Part shown: positions 1 through 9,048 of the stretch, piece by piece
How positions within the stretch are numbered: the first letter of the stretch is position 1
Layout of the letters: each line of letters begins with the position of its first letter
Notes under the pieces: model-generated
Told to the model about the DNA's origin: nothing
Seen by the model: only the letters and a program-made list of their open reading frames with translations
Database searches by the model: none
DNA from: Planctomycetota bacterium
GTDB taxonomy: Bacteria; Planctomycetota; Phycisphaerae; Phycisphaerales; UBA1924
Length of the DNA: 55,055 bases
NCBI GenBank assembly: GCA_003696675.1
Contig: RFGH01000136.1
Location: 1-55,055 of the forward strand
Reading direction: 5' to 3'
Position numbers and translations under genes: made by a program

Positions 1-1123
1 ACGCGATCAGTTCGTCGATCACCGACGGCTCGGGCTCGGCGGGAACGGGCGGGGCGGGCGTGCCGGCTTGCGGCGCCGATGCGGGTTCGCTGGTCCGGAG
101 CAGGCGGTCGATGACGGCTTCGCCGGCTTCCTCGGAAGCGGCGTCGCCCGCGGAGCCGGCGACGAGGAACCGTGCGGTCGAGCCGCCCTCCTTGGCGCCG
201 CTGGTGGCCGCCTTCTCCGCCCGTGCCTGCTCGACGATGCCGAGGAAGAGTTCTTCGAGCTTTTGACGCGATGCCGCAACCTTGCGGATGGACTTGGCGC
301 CGCCGGTGCGGCGGCGGATGAGTTCGTCGATCTCGGCGATGGTTTGCTCGTCAAGCTCGTCGGTCTCGATCGTGGTCCGCTCATGGCTGGCGAGAAGTTC
401 TTCGCAGGTGCCCTCGCCGCGGATCTTGCCGCCGTAGAGGATCACCATGCGATCGACGACATCCTCAACATCGGCAAGGAGGTGGCTGGACAGGATGATG
501 GACTTGCCGCGCCGCCCAAGATCGAGGATGAGGTCCTTGACCTGTCGCGTGCCGATCGGGTCGAGCCCCGTGGTCGGCTCGTCGAGGATGAGCAGGTCGG
601 GATCGTTGATCAACGCTTGAGCGATGCCGATGCGTCGCTGCATGCCCTTGGAGTACTCGCGGACAGGGCGGTACTGCGCGTGGGTCAGGCCGACCATCTC
701 CAGCAGCTCGTCGATGCGGTTCTCGCGGGTCTTCGTGTCGAGCCCGAAGAGCTTGCCGTAATAGTCAAGCGTCTCGCGGGCATTGAGGAACGGGTAGAGG
801 TAGCTCTCTTCGGGGAGGTAGCCGATGCGCTTCTTGATGAGAACATCGGTCGGAGGCTTGCCGAAAACCGCCACGCGTCCCGAAGTCGGTTTCAACAGGC
901 CCAGGATGAGCTTGATGGTGGTGGACTTGCCCGAACCGTTCGGGCCGAGAAGCCCGAAGACCTCGCGCTCGCGGACCACGAAGTCGATCCCGTCGACCGC
1001 GCGGGCGCGGTCCCGCAGCCAGAAGTCCTTGAAGACCTTGCTGAGGCGTTGGCAGGCGACGACGGGGCGTCGGTCGTCGGGCGCGGGTGCCGGGCTTCGC
1101 GGTCCGGGGGCGAGACGAGTCAT
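1..1123 (-). CDS. ABC transporter ATP-binding protein (3' end outside window)
   Basis: ATPase subunit of an ABC-2 type exporter, acting at the cytoplasmic face of the membrane. From ATG at 1123 the frame stays open to base 1, so the C-terminus is missing. Walker A GPNGSGKST is at residues 60-68, a YSKGMQRR signature near 155-165, then Walker B LLILDEPTTGLDP and the H-loop in SSHLL. After the usual ~240-residue ATPase comes an acidic, then Ala/Pro-rich tail of over 120 residues, long for the family. Start and stop overlap with the upstream SPFH gene (ATGA at 1120-1123), so the two are translationally coupled. The likely partner permease starts at 6025 on the other strand. The substrate cannot be told. 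The family call is secure; pairing with the permease is inference. Confidence 0.9.
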   Translation of the reverse strand, partial: MTRLAPGPRSPAPAPDDRRPVVACQRLSKVFKDFWLRDRARAVDGIDFVVREREVFGLLGPNGSGKSTTIKLILGLLKPTSGRVAVFGKPPTDVLIKKRIGYLPEESYLYPFLNARETLDYYGKLFGLDTKTRENRIDELLEMVGLTHAQYRPVREYSKGMQRRIGIAQALINDPDLLILDEPTTGLDPIGTRQVKDLILDLGRRGKSIILSSHLLADVEDVVDRMVILYGGKIRGEGTCEELLASHERTTIETDELDEQTIAEIDELIRRRTGGAKSIRKVAASRQKLEELFLGIVEQARAEKAATSGAKEGGSTARFLVAGSAGDAASEEAGEAVIDRLLRTSEPASAPQAGTPAPPVPAEPEPSVIDELIA

Positions 1124-2556
1124 TGATTCGGATCCTCAATGCCGCGGCGGGACCGGAATGCATCCTGGCGCTGCTGCTCCATGCGGGCGTCGAGTGCCTT
1201 GAGCGCCTCCTGGCGGTTCTTCTCCCGCACGAGCTCCTTCACGATGTCGGGGTCCTGCGAGATCAGCAGCTCAGTCAGGGTGACGCCTTCGGGCAACATC
1301 ATCGCCTGAACAAAGTCCCGCTCAAGGAACGCGCCCATCGCGGCGGACCAGTCACGGACGATCATCAGACTGGGGTTGGACTCGAACTGTTTCTGCTTGG
1401 CGAGGAAGTAATCACGATCAGCGATGGCCTGCGATACCATGGTCGAAACCCTGCCCCGTGCCTGGTTCACGACGGCGGCAACTTCCCCGCCGATCAATCC
1501 GGCGGCAACAACCTGGCCGTTCACCTCGACCGCACGCCCTTCGAGGATGCCGTCGATGCGGGCGAGCAGCGCCTCGGCCTCCTCGGCCGCCTCGAGCTCA
1601 ACAAGCCGTTCGTACTCGTTGATGAGTTCGATGAGCACGGGGGCGGCACGACCCGCTGTTTCGTTCAGTTTCTGCTCGCGATTGCGCAGGGCGTCTTCGC
1701 GGGCCTGTGCGGACCGCTGGGCGGCCGCCTGCACATCGGCGAACTGACGCAGCAGCGAGATCGGGGGCACCTTGCGTCCGAGCACCACACGCTCGATCGT
1801 GATCCCGCTCTGGGCGTCGTTGAGCGAACGCTGGGCGATTTCGCGGACGCGGGAGGAGATCGCGTCGCCGCTGCCGCCCTGCTTGAGCAGGTCGTCGATG
1901 GTGACATCGGCCAGGGTGTGGACCACGCCCCGCTGCACCGCCGCGCGGACGAGTGCCTGCTCCTGATCGGGCAAGACATTCTCTGCCCACTGCTCGTGGC
2001 TGGTCCGGCGGTAGTTGACCGTCCACTGGGTGTGGGCGAGGTTCAGATCGGCCGTGATATTGGAGAAGGCACGGGCCGGGTTAAGTTTGCTCTCGCGGGT
2101 GAACTGATCGACGGGCAGGGCCATCAGCTCGTCGTCGGAACTCGCGCGGGAGGTGTAGGGCATGAACTCGCGTGCAATCTTGAGTTCGACCGTGCCCTCA
2201 CCGACGCGGATCAGTTCGCCCATGGGGTAGGGGAAAGTCCAGCTCCAACCGGGATCGATGTTTTGCGCGGTCGGCTTGCCGAAGCGGATGCTGATGCCAC
2301 GCTCGCCCTCGTTGATCGTACGCATCCCCGAAAAGATGAACAGCACGAACAGGGCGACCATGACCGCCATCAGCAGCCCGTAGGTGAAGCGGAGCGCATC
2401 GGCGAGCGACTGGTTGGCCGGGTCCATGCGGGGGCCCTGCATGCCGGTCACGCCGGCGTCCCGCAGACGGACCGAGGCGCCGCGGGTGGAGACCACCTGC
2501 TCGTCTGGCGCATCGAAACTCTCGCCCATCAGATCACGCGGGTCCTGGTCTGCCAT
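1120..2556 (-). CDS. SPFH (band 7) domain membrane protein, HflK-like
   Basis: 478 residues. A ~55-residue polar N-terminus precedes one hydrophobic segment (about 58-78, LLMAVMVALFVLFIF). An SPFH-type domain follows, starting at INEGERGISIRFGKP and including WSWTFPYPMGEL, then a charged helical C-terminal region rich in Glu/Arg/Gln (about 270-400) suited to coiled-coil assembly. SPFH proteins form large membrane-bound oligomers; HflK/HflC cage the FtsH protease, but no ftsH is seen here. The start has GGAGGA 7 nt upstream, inside the end of the preceding gene (3-nt gap). It overlaps the ABC ATPase start. HflK-like is the best guess, since it pairs with an HflC-like neighbour. Confidence 0.85.
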   Translation of the reverse strand: MADQDPRDLMGESFDAPDEQVVSTRGASVRLRDAGVTGMQGPRMDPANQSLADALRFTYGLLMAVMVALFVLFIFSGMRTINEGERGISIRFGKPTAQNIDPGWSWTFPYPMGELIRVGEGTVELKIAREFMPYTSRASSDDELMALPVDQFTRESKLNPARAFSNITADLNLAHTQWTVNYRRTSHEQWAENVLPDQEQALVRAAVQRGVVHTLADVTIDDLLKQGGSGDAISSRVREIAQRSLNDAQSGITIERVVLGRKVPPISLLRQFADVQAAAQRSAQAREDALRNREQKLNETAGRAAPVLIELINEYERLVELEAAEEAEALLARIDGILEGRAVEVNGQVVAAGLIGGEVAAVVNQARGRVSTMVSQAIADRDYFLAKQKQFESNPSLMIVRDWSAAMGAFLERDFVQAMMLPEGVTLTELLISQDPDIVKELVREKNRQEALKALDARMEQQRQDAFRSRRGIEDPNQ

Positions 2557-2559
2557 CGA

Positions 2560-3558
2560 TCAGTCCTCCCCGCCGGGGCGCGTGGCGAGCGGCTGGGTCG
2601 AGCCGGGGACGGGCAGCGTCGCGCCTGTGCCCTTGATGACATCGGGATCGAACAACTGCATGCCGAAGTCCGAGGTCGAGAAGATGAGCGTGAACTTCTT
2701 GCTCATCGCGTCCTTCATCAGGTTGATGTTCTGGATGAACACCGCCAGCTCGGGGTTGACATTCTGCTGCGCAAGGAACGGGGCCGCCTCGGCCTCGCCG
2801 CGGGCCAGAATCTCATCCGCGCGGCGGCGGGCGAAGGCGAGGATCTTCTCGGCGTTGGCGTTCGCCTCGGCCTCGATCGCCTGGGCCTGCGAGCGTCCCT
2901 CGGACTCATACCGCTCGGCCAGGCGGTCGCGGACGGCGCCCATCCGCTTGATGACCGAGTCGGTGGTCTCCTCGGGCAGGATGATCCGGTCGATGCCGAC
3001 GGTGACGACCTCGATGCCGTAGTCGGCCAGCGCCTGGCCGGACTCGCCGCCCTCTTTGAGCAGCGCCGCCACCTGCTCTTCGAGCTTTGGCAGCTTGGAA
3101 CCCCCGGCGTCCGTGCTGAACAGGTCATCCATGCGGAACTTGCTCGTCTCGCCCAGTGCGGAGCGGAGCAGGTCGCGCATCACATCGTTCTCGGCCATAC
3201 GGAAGTGGTCGATGGGACGCGAGCCGGCGCTCGAGAAGCTGCGGAAGAACTTGAGCGGGTCGGTCACCCGGTAGGTCATGAACGCCTGGACGATGATCTG
3301 GAAATCATCGGCGGTCTGCTGGGTCTCGGATTGAGCCTCGACGAGCCGGATCCGTTTGTCGTACTTGGTGATCTCCTCGATCGGGTAGGGCCACTTGAAC
3401 TTGAGCCCCGGCTCATCGAGGATGGCCTTGGCCTCGCCGAAGCGGGTCTTCACGCCGACCTCCGTGAAGCGCACGATCGAGGTCGCGCTGAACATCAGCA
3501 GCGCGAAGATCAGCACCACCATCACGATCACGGGGAGGAACTTGGTGAACTTTTTCAT
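2560..3558 (-). CDS. hflC: SPFH domain protein, HflC-like
   Basis: 332 residues from ATG at 3558 (MKKFTK). The frame is open further upstream, but that extension is Pro/Arg/Gly-rich and this start places Lys residues directly before the single membrane anchor (FLPVIVMVVLIFALLMF). HflC hallmarks follow: VGVKTRFGEAK, LKFKWPYPIEEI, FQIIVQAFMTYRV, and a long helical EAxANAEKILAFARRRADEI stretch. HflC forms a hetero-oligomeric membrane ring with HflK and in known bacteria regulates FtsH. Here it is the middle of three consecutive SPFH genes. The C-terminus ends in a Pro/Thr-rich tail rather than a further domain. Confidence 0.85.
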   Translation of the reverse strand: MKKFTKFLPVIVMVVLIFALLMFSATSIVRFTEVGVKTRFGEAKAILDEPGLKFKWPYPIEEITKYDKRIRLVEAQSETQQTADDFQIIVQAFMTYRVTDPLKFFRSFSSAGSRPIDHFRMAENDVMRDLLRSALGETSKFRMDDLFSTDAGGSKLPKLEEQVAALLKEGGESGQALADYGIEVVTVGIDRIILPEETTDSVIKRMGAVRDRLAERYESEGRSQAQAIEAEANANAEKILAFARRRADEILARGEAEAAPFLAQQNVNPELAVFIQNINLMKDAMSKKFTLIFSTSDFGMQLFDPDVIKGTGATLPVPGSTQPLATRPGGED

Positions 3559-3630
3559 GGTCTTCGCGACTCCTCGGCCCGTCCGTCCGGGCCCGGTGTG
3601 CACCGGGGTGCACCGTTCAATCACCCTGTG

Positions 3631-5760
3631 TCACATCTGCAGTTCGGCGCCGGCGTTCTCGTTGAACACATCCGTCCCCAGGTCGTTGTCCTGCAACTCC
3701 AGTCGGATGTACAGGTCCTTCAGGCCGTCCGGCGTCACATAGACGCGGGCGGACCGCATGGCTTCGAGCAGCGCATCGAAGTACATCTTGGAGCGGAACA
3801 GCGTCGGGGCCGCCTCGTATGCGCGATTCTGACCCTGGAGCATCGCCGCACGCCCACGCTCGGACATATGGCGGGCCCAGCGGGACGAACCGGCCTCGAG
3901 CAGCATCTGCCCGGCCTCGCCCCCCGCGTCTTCGAGAAGGCGCTGCACCTCGAGTTCCAGCTCGGTCTCCTCCGGCGTGCCCGAACCGCGGATAGCCTCG
4001 AGTTCTTCCAGCCGGGCCACGATCCGCTCGGCCAGATCGACCGACCCGGCGACCTCGGTCAGACGGGAAATCTTGGTCTTGATCGCGGTCTCAATGGTCG
4101 ACTCCCGGTTCTGCCGTGCGATGACTGTCCGCTCGAAGTTCGGGGCCACCCGCACCGGGGGATGCACGCCGTTCACGCCGACGAACTGGATCTCGATGCC
4201 GGGGCCCTTGCCGTCGTTGAGTTTGCCGTACGCCTCGGTGAGACGACGCTCGAGCTCGGCCGGCATGGTCGTCCGGGCAGTGGCGATCACCTCGTCGAAA
4301 GTCAGCTGCCCAAGGTACTGGGTCACCACCCGGCGTCCGATGGCAGTCAGCAGCCGCTCGCGTTGGCCGGGGCCGGCGAACTCATCGAACAGCTTGAAGT
4401 CCCGCACGACATACTGCACGGGCACCTCAACCGCAAGCAGCGACAGCGAGCCTGCCGACTGCCCGGCTGCGGGATCCGAACGATCGACCAGCCGGCTTGG
4501 GATCGACCCGGGCTGGACGATGTTGAGCATCTCCGCGGTCGCGTGGCTCTCGGTCCAGACGATCGGCTTGGTCAGATCCTCCGGCGGGCTGCTGGCAAGG
4601 TGCAGCACGCGGACACCCGCGGTCGCCACACCTGCGTTCCGCTCGAAGCCGTCCCGCGACTCGAGCGTAGGGATCTCGAAGGTCGCCAGCGGCCACGGGG
4701 CCTTGATGTGCAACCCGGGGCCGATGTCCCCGTTGGGGCCCACATCGCCCATGCTGATCCACGGCTCGACCACCTCGCCCCGGCTCAACACGAGCCCGCG
4801 CTGGTGCGGCCCCACCACCACAACCGCGGTCAATAGCCAGGCGACCAGCAGGCCCAGCCCGACCAGAATCGCCAGCCGACGCATCAGGAGCTGGTAGAAC
4901 CATGAACTGGTGATATCGACGCCGAACTGGTAGTTGAGCGCATCGCCCACAGAGTCCGCGATCCGGTCCGGGGCGGCGATCAGCCCAAGGAGTCGTGAAT
5001 CAAACGCGGGGCGAGCCGGCTCGCTGGCCGACCGCGGGCGGTACAGATCAAGGATCAGGTGCAGCACCGTCTCGACGCCCAGCACTATCATCAGGATCGG
5101 GATGATGTAGGGGATCGCCAGCGCCATCCAGGTCTGGCTCAGGGCCATTTGGACGAACGCCGCGGCTCCAATGAGCAGCCCCACCAGCGAGGCGGCGACC
5201 GCGGCGGCCGCCCCGGCACGGAGGTTGGCCCACGGCTTGAGCGTGCCCATGCCCGATGCAAACCGGGCGAAAACGAACATAACGATCGCGACACCGAAGC
5301 CGATGGCCAACGCCCACCCGGTGGGGTCGGGCAGCTCGGCAACCGGGTCCTGAACGCCCCGCCACGCCCGGAGGCTGAGGTAGCCTCCGACCAGATTGAT
5401 CGATGCGATGACGATCGCACCGAATGGGAGAACCCACTTCTGGATCGTGGCCAGCCGGCGGGCGGCCACCCTGAGATCGTCCGTGGTCGCTTCGAACGCA
5501 CTCGAGGCAGCACTGGTCGACGCCAGCTGCTCGGCCTCCAGGGCCTCGAGCCGCTCCCGACGCTGCTGGTCGAACACCAAGACCAGCAGGCCCCACAAAA
5601 TGATGCCCGAACCGAGCAGATACACCGACGAGGATGCGGCATGGCTCTCGGTGAGCCTGCCGTACGCGAACATCAGGATGGTCAGGGCCGTCTGCAAGAC
5701 GAGCCCAAGCATGCTGACCAGCGCTGCTCGGCGGTACGCGAGGTGATCGCCCTTGGTCAT
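3631..5760 (-). CDS. Polytopic membrane protein with C-terminal SPFH domain
   Basis: 709 residues from ATG at 5760, chosen because GGAGG lies 8 nt upstream; the longer open frame has no such site and is Arg/Pro-rich. I count about seven hydrophobic segments in the first ~325 residues, the last being LAILVGLGLLVAWLLTAVVVV. A band-7-like region then starts at VGPHQRGLVLSRGEVVEP and includes GLHIKAPWPLATFEI and VEVPVQYVVRDFKLFDEF. The helical C-terminus is Arg/Glu-rich. Ordinary SPFH proteins carry one membrane anchor, so fusion to a six- or seven-helix module is unusual. It is the first gene of the SPFH-SPFH-SPFH-ABC operon. The function is not known to me; a scaffold or membrane-domain organiser is a guess. 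Confidence 0.8.
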   Translation of the reverse strand: MTKGDHLAYRRAALVSMLGLVLQTALTILMFAYGRLTESHAASSSVYLLGSGIILWGLLVLVFDQQRRERLEALEAEQLASTSAASSAFEATTDDLRVAARRLATIQKWVLPFGAIVIASINLVGGYLSLRAWRGVQDPVAELPDPTGWALAIGFGVAIVMFVFARFASGMGTLKPWANLRAGAAAAVAASLVGLLIGAAAFVQMALSQTWMALAIPYIIPILMIVLGVETVLHLILDLYRPRSASEPARPAFDSRLLGLIAAPDRIADSVGDALNYQFGVDITSSWFYQLLMRRLAILVGLGLLVAWLLTAVVVVGPHQRGLVLSRGEVVEPWISMGDVGPNGDIGPGLHIKAPWPLATFEIPTLESRDGFERNAGVATAGVRVLHLASSPPEDLTKPIVWTESHATAEMLNIVQPGSIPSRLVDRSDPAAGQSAGSLSLLAVEVPVQYVVRDFKLFDEFAGPGQRERLLTAIGRRVVTQYLGQLTFDEVIATARTTMPAELERRLTEAYGKLNDGKGPGIEIQFVGVNGVHPPVRVAPNFERTVIARQNRESTIETAIKTKISRLTEVAGSVDLAERIVARLEELEAIRGSGTPEETELELEVQRLLEDAGGEAGQMLLEAGSSRWARHMSERGRAAMLQGQNRAYEAAPTLFRSKMYFDALLEAMRSARVYVTPDGLKDLYIRLELQDNDLGTDVFNENAGAELQM

Positions 5761-6024
5761 GGGTCGGCCTGTCCTCCGGGGAGTGAGGGGGGCACGCATC
5801 GTGCGAACCCTTTGGTGCGCCGCTCGGTGCCGCGAACCGGACCGGATCATCCGAACCGCGACACCCTTGGGGGGGTATTGTGTCCAGCCGCGGGTCCCGA
5901 GTCCACCGCCCCTACGCCCGCGGCGGGCCGAAGGTTCGGCCCGACTCCTCCCCGATCGCATTTCCCCATCCGAGTGCCCACGCCGGGGGTTCGGACCCCG
6001 CAACCCGCTACGATCGTCCCGCTC

Positions 6025-7539
6025 ATGATCGCCGCACTGCTCCCCATTGCCCGCAACGCGTTCATCGAGAGCGTCCGCCAGCCGGTCTACCTCGTGGTCA
6101 TTCTGGTCGCCGGGCTGCTCCAGGTCGTGAATGTCTGGGTCACCGGCTTCACCATGGGCTACCGCAGCGTCCCGGGCGAAGTGACCGCCGACGACAAACT
6201 CCTGCTGGATGTGTCGCTCGCGACTGTGTTCCTGTGCGGGCTCGTGCTCGCGGCGTTCATCGCCACCGCCACCGTTTCGCGCGAAATCGAAAACAAGACC
6301 ATTTTGACCGTTGTATCAAAGCCAATCGGGCGGACCACTGTCCTGCTCGGCAAGTGGCTCGGGGTGTCCGGCGCGATGGTCATCGCCATCGGCATCATGG
6401 TGGCCTTTCTCCTGCTGGGCATCCGCCACGGGGTGCTCACCACCGCCGCCGACCTGATCGACAAGCCGGTCGTCCTCTTCGGGGTCGGCGGGCTGTTCCT
6501 TACGCTGATCCTCGCGGCGGTCGGCAACTTTCTCTACGGCTGGTCATTCTCACAGACGGCCACGCTGCTGCTGCTGCCCATGATGTGGCTCGCCTACCTC
6601 ATGGTCCTGCTGATCAGCAAAAAATGGGAGTGGCAACCGCTCCTGACCGACGCCAAGCCCCAAATCATGCTTGCTTGCCTCTCGCTGGGCATGGCCCTCT
6701 TGGTCATGACCTCGATCGCCATCGCGGCATCGACCCGGCTGGGCCAGGTAATGACCATCATCGTCTGCCTCATCTTCTTTATGGTCGGGCTGCTGAGCAA
6801 CTATGTTGTCGGGCGGCATGTGTATGAAAACGAGCGATTCGGTCAGGTTTCGTACGCCGATCTGATCAGCATCGAGAACACCTCGATCTACGATTTCCAC
6901 CGGGACAAGACCCTACCCCTGGCCGCCGAGCGTGCGGGCGTCACACCTGAGCAGTTCGAGGCCGAGGGGTACGAGATCTCCACCTATGTCACGCCGCGCG
7001 AGATCTTCGCGATGGGTCCTATCGACGACCCCGTGTGGCGATCGGTCATGTTCCGCGAGCCCGGCGCCGAGTATCGCGTCATCCTTCTCGGCCCGCCCAC
7101 CCAGCCCATCAAGGTCGGGGACCCGGTCTACTACAGCGCCTCCCCGAACGGGGTGTCCATGGCCGTCCCCCGGTTCGAGGACCCAGGGCTGGAGGTCGTG
7201 GACGAATCCACGCGCATCAATGAGCCTGCCCTCGTCATCACCTTGATTGATGATCTTCAGATCTTCATCAAGCAGATCGGCCGCCAGCCCGTCCCGGTGC
7301 AACGGCCCCCGCTGCCCCGCGACTCCCTCTTCCTTCAGCCGACCAAGACCAATGTTGGTTGGATGACCATCTGGGGAATTGTGCCCAACATGCAGTCCTT
7401 CTGGCTGCTCGACGCGATCACGCAGAACCAGCCCATCCCGCCCGTGCATGTGCTGCGTGTGATCGCGTACGGCATCGTGCAGATCGTGATATTTCTGTCA
7501 GTCGCGGTGCTGCTGTTCCAAGGTCGCGATGTGGGCTGA
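6025..7539 (+). CDS. ABC-2 type transporter permease
   Basis: 504 residues. The N-terminus has the RNAFIESVRQPVY helix followed by a membrane segment, typical of ABC-2 permeases of gliding/Nos type. More hydrophobic segments lie at about 70-90, 115-138, 155-180, 185-205, 215-240 and 245-265. A soluble region of about 190 residues follows (275-460), and a last membrane helix near the C-terminus (YGIVQIVIFLSVAVLLF). The conserved ATVSREIENKTILTVVSKPIGR segment sits after the second helix, where these proteins contact the ATPase. It is divergent from the SPFH operon whose last gene is the ABC ATPase, its probable partner. The large soluble loop is longer than in simple ABC-2 permeases. Its stop codon abuts that of the convergent glycosyltransferase. 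Confidence 0.85.
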   Translation: MIAALLPIARNAFIESVRQPVYLVVILVAGLLQVVNVWVTGFTMGYRSVPGEVTADDKLLLDVSLATVFLCGLVLAAFIATATVSREIENKTILTVVSKPIGRTTVLLGKWLGVSGAMVIAIGIMVAFLLLGIRHGVLTTAADLIDKPVVLFGVGGLFLTLILAAVGNFLYGWSFSQTATLLLLPMMWLAYLMVLLISKKWEWQPLLTDAKPQIMLACLSLGMALLVMTSIAIAASTRLGQVMTIIVCLIFFMVGLLSNYVVGRHVYENERFGQVSYADLISIENTSIYDFHRDKTLPLAAERAGVTPEQFEAEGYEISTYVTPREIFAMGPIDDPVWRSVMFREPGAEYRVILLGPPTQPIKVGDPVYYSASPNGVSMAVPRFEDPGLEVVDESTRINEPALVITLIDDLQIFIKQIGRQPVPVQRPPLPRDSLFLQPTKTNVGWMTIWGIVPNMQSFWLLDAITQNQPIPPVHVLRVIAYGIVQIVIFLSVAVLLFQGRDVG

Positions 7540-9003
7540 TCAGGCCCGGCCCGCGATAGCGCGTGCGTAGGACTTGACGCACTTCTCCGCCGCACCGTCC
7601 CAGTTGAGGCCTCGCAGTTCGAACCGCCCGTGCTCGCGGAGCGTCTGGCCGAGCGGCGGGTAGCGCAGCACGGCGACGATCTTGTTGGCCATCTCGTCCG
7701 TGTCCCAGAAATCTACTTTCAGTGCGTGGGTGAGGACCTCGGACACGCCCGACTGCTTGGACACGATCACGGGGACATCGTTGCGCATCGCTTCGAGCGG
7801 AGCGATGCCGAACGGCTCGGACACGCTGGGCATCACATAGCAGTCCGCCATGCGGAACACGCGGTCCACATCGCGCCCGCGGAGGAAGCCGGTGAACAGT
7901 ACCTTGTGCCCGATGCCCAGCGCCGCCGCCTCCTCGATCATTTTCACGGCCATATCGCCAGATCCGGCGACGACGAACTTGACCTTTTCTTCCTTCTCGA
8001 GCACCCGCGCCGCGGCACGGATGAAGTACTCAGGCCCCTTCTGCATGGTGATGCGCCCGAGAAACAGCACGATCTTCTCGTCGCGCTCGATGGCCATGCC
8101 CTGTTTCGGCTGGACGCTGTCCTGGTCCACGCCGTTGTAGACCACATCGATGCGATTCTCGGGCACTCCGTACCTGCGATGCACGATCGATTTGGTCAGA
8201 CGCGACACCGCGATGACCCGGTCCGCGCCCTGCAAGCCGGCCCGCTCGATCTCGTAGACCTGCTGGTTGACGCTCTCGCCGGAACGATCGAACTCCGTGG
8301 CATGGATGTGGCACACCAGGGGCTTGCCGGTGAGAGCACGCAGCGTGAGCGCGGCCGGGTAGGTCAGCCAGTCATGGGCGTGGATGACATCGAACCGCTC
8401 GTGGATCCCCAACGCCGCGACCAGTCCGGCGTATCGCTGGGCATCACCGAGCAGATCCCCCCCGTACCCCCCATCCCGGGTACCCATGTCTTCGAGGGAA
8501 CCAAGAACTTCGTCCATCGCGGCCGCCAGTTCGGTCGCCGAGGAACTCCGCAGGGCCGCGAACCGCTCCGTGCGGGTTGTTGGCACCGCGCCGTGGCCCG
8601 CGTGTAACCGCTCGACAACCCGGGTCAGGGTGTCCCCCAGGTCGACACCCGGGTACGGGTGACTCGACACAGGGGGGGCCGATCCAGAAAAACCACCTAT
8701 TTCGGGGACACTTCCGGACGAGCCGATCACGCTGCCTTCGCCGTGCTCTACCCAGTGCGCCCCGGGCAGCGAGACGGATTCTCCCGTCGCGGCGCGGGTC
8801 CGGACCTCGGCGGCCCGCCGACGCAGGGTGTGTGGGCCGAGCAGTTGCACATGGGTATGGATGTCCTCGGGGGCGGACTGGGGGAGAACAAACAAGATCT
8901 CGTGCCCCTGCCGTGCCAAGGCCTTGGTCAGCCCATGGCACGCGGTTCCAAGCCCCCCCGCGAGAAACGGCGGAAACTCCCATCCCAGCATAAAGATGCG
9001 CAT
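7540..9003 (-). CDS. Family 4 glycosyltransferase (glycogen synthase-like)
   Basis: 487 residues from ATG at 9003, preceded by GGAGA at good spacing. The N-terminal Rossmann half begins MRIFMLGWEFPPFLAGGLG, the pattern of GT4/GT5 enzymes (GGLG nucleotide-sugar loop). The C-terminal half has VLFLGRITMQKGPEYFIRAA, VVAGSGDM and EPFGIAPLEA, whose two Glu form the EX7E retaining-transferase motif. It would move a sugar from a nucleotide-sugar to a growing glycan in the cytosol. Between residues about 95 and 200 it carries a Gly/Ser-rich and then variable insert before the conserved HAHDWLTYPAAL. Donor and acceptor cannot be read from the sequence. It is monocistronic or read with nothing nearby. 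Confidence 0.88.
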   Translation of the reverse strand: MRIFMLGWEFPPFLAGGLGTACHGLTKALARQGHEILFVLPQSAPEDIHTHVQLLGPHTLRRRAAEVRTRAATGESVSLPGAHWVEHGEGSVIGSSGSVPEIGGFSGSAPPVSSHPYPGVDLGDTLTRVVERLHAGHGAVPTTRTERFAALRSSSATELAAAMDEVLGSLEDMGTRDGGYGGDLLGDAQRYAGLVAALGIHERFDVIHAHDWLTYPAALTLRALTGKPLVCHIHATEFDRSGESVNQQVYEIERAGLQGADRVIAVSRLTKSIVHRRYGVPENRIDVVYNGVDQDSVQPKQGMAIERDEKIVLFLGRITMQKGPEYFIRAAARVLEKEEKVKFVVAGSGDMAVKMIEEAAALGIGHKVLFTGFLRGRDVDRVFRMADCYVMPSVSEPFGIAPLEAMRNDVPVIVSKQSGVSEVLTHALKVDFWDTDEMANKIVAVLRYPPLGQTLREHGRFELRGLNWDGAAEKCVKSYARAIAGRA

Positions 9004-9048
9004 CGTCGGCTCTCCAGATGCCGGCATCCCTCACGCCGGGTCAGGTCC

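Noticed and set aside
68..1126. A plus-strand open frame opposite the ABC ATPase
   Set aside because: The minus-strand reading has Walker A, signature and Walker B motifs. The plus reading is low-complexity Ala/Gly/Arg/Asp without motifs.
1087..4836. A plus-strand open frame of over 1200 codons across the SPFH genes
   Set aside because: It is the antisense of three well-recognised SPFH genes. The translation is His/Gly/Leu/Arg-rich with no domain, and no ribosome site precedes it. Long antisense frames are expected at this GC content.
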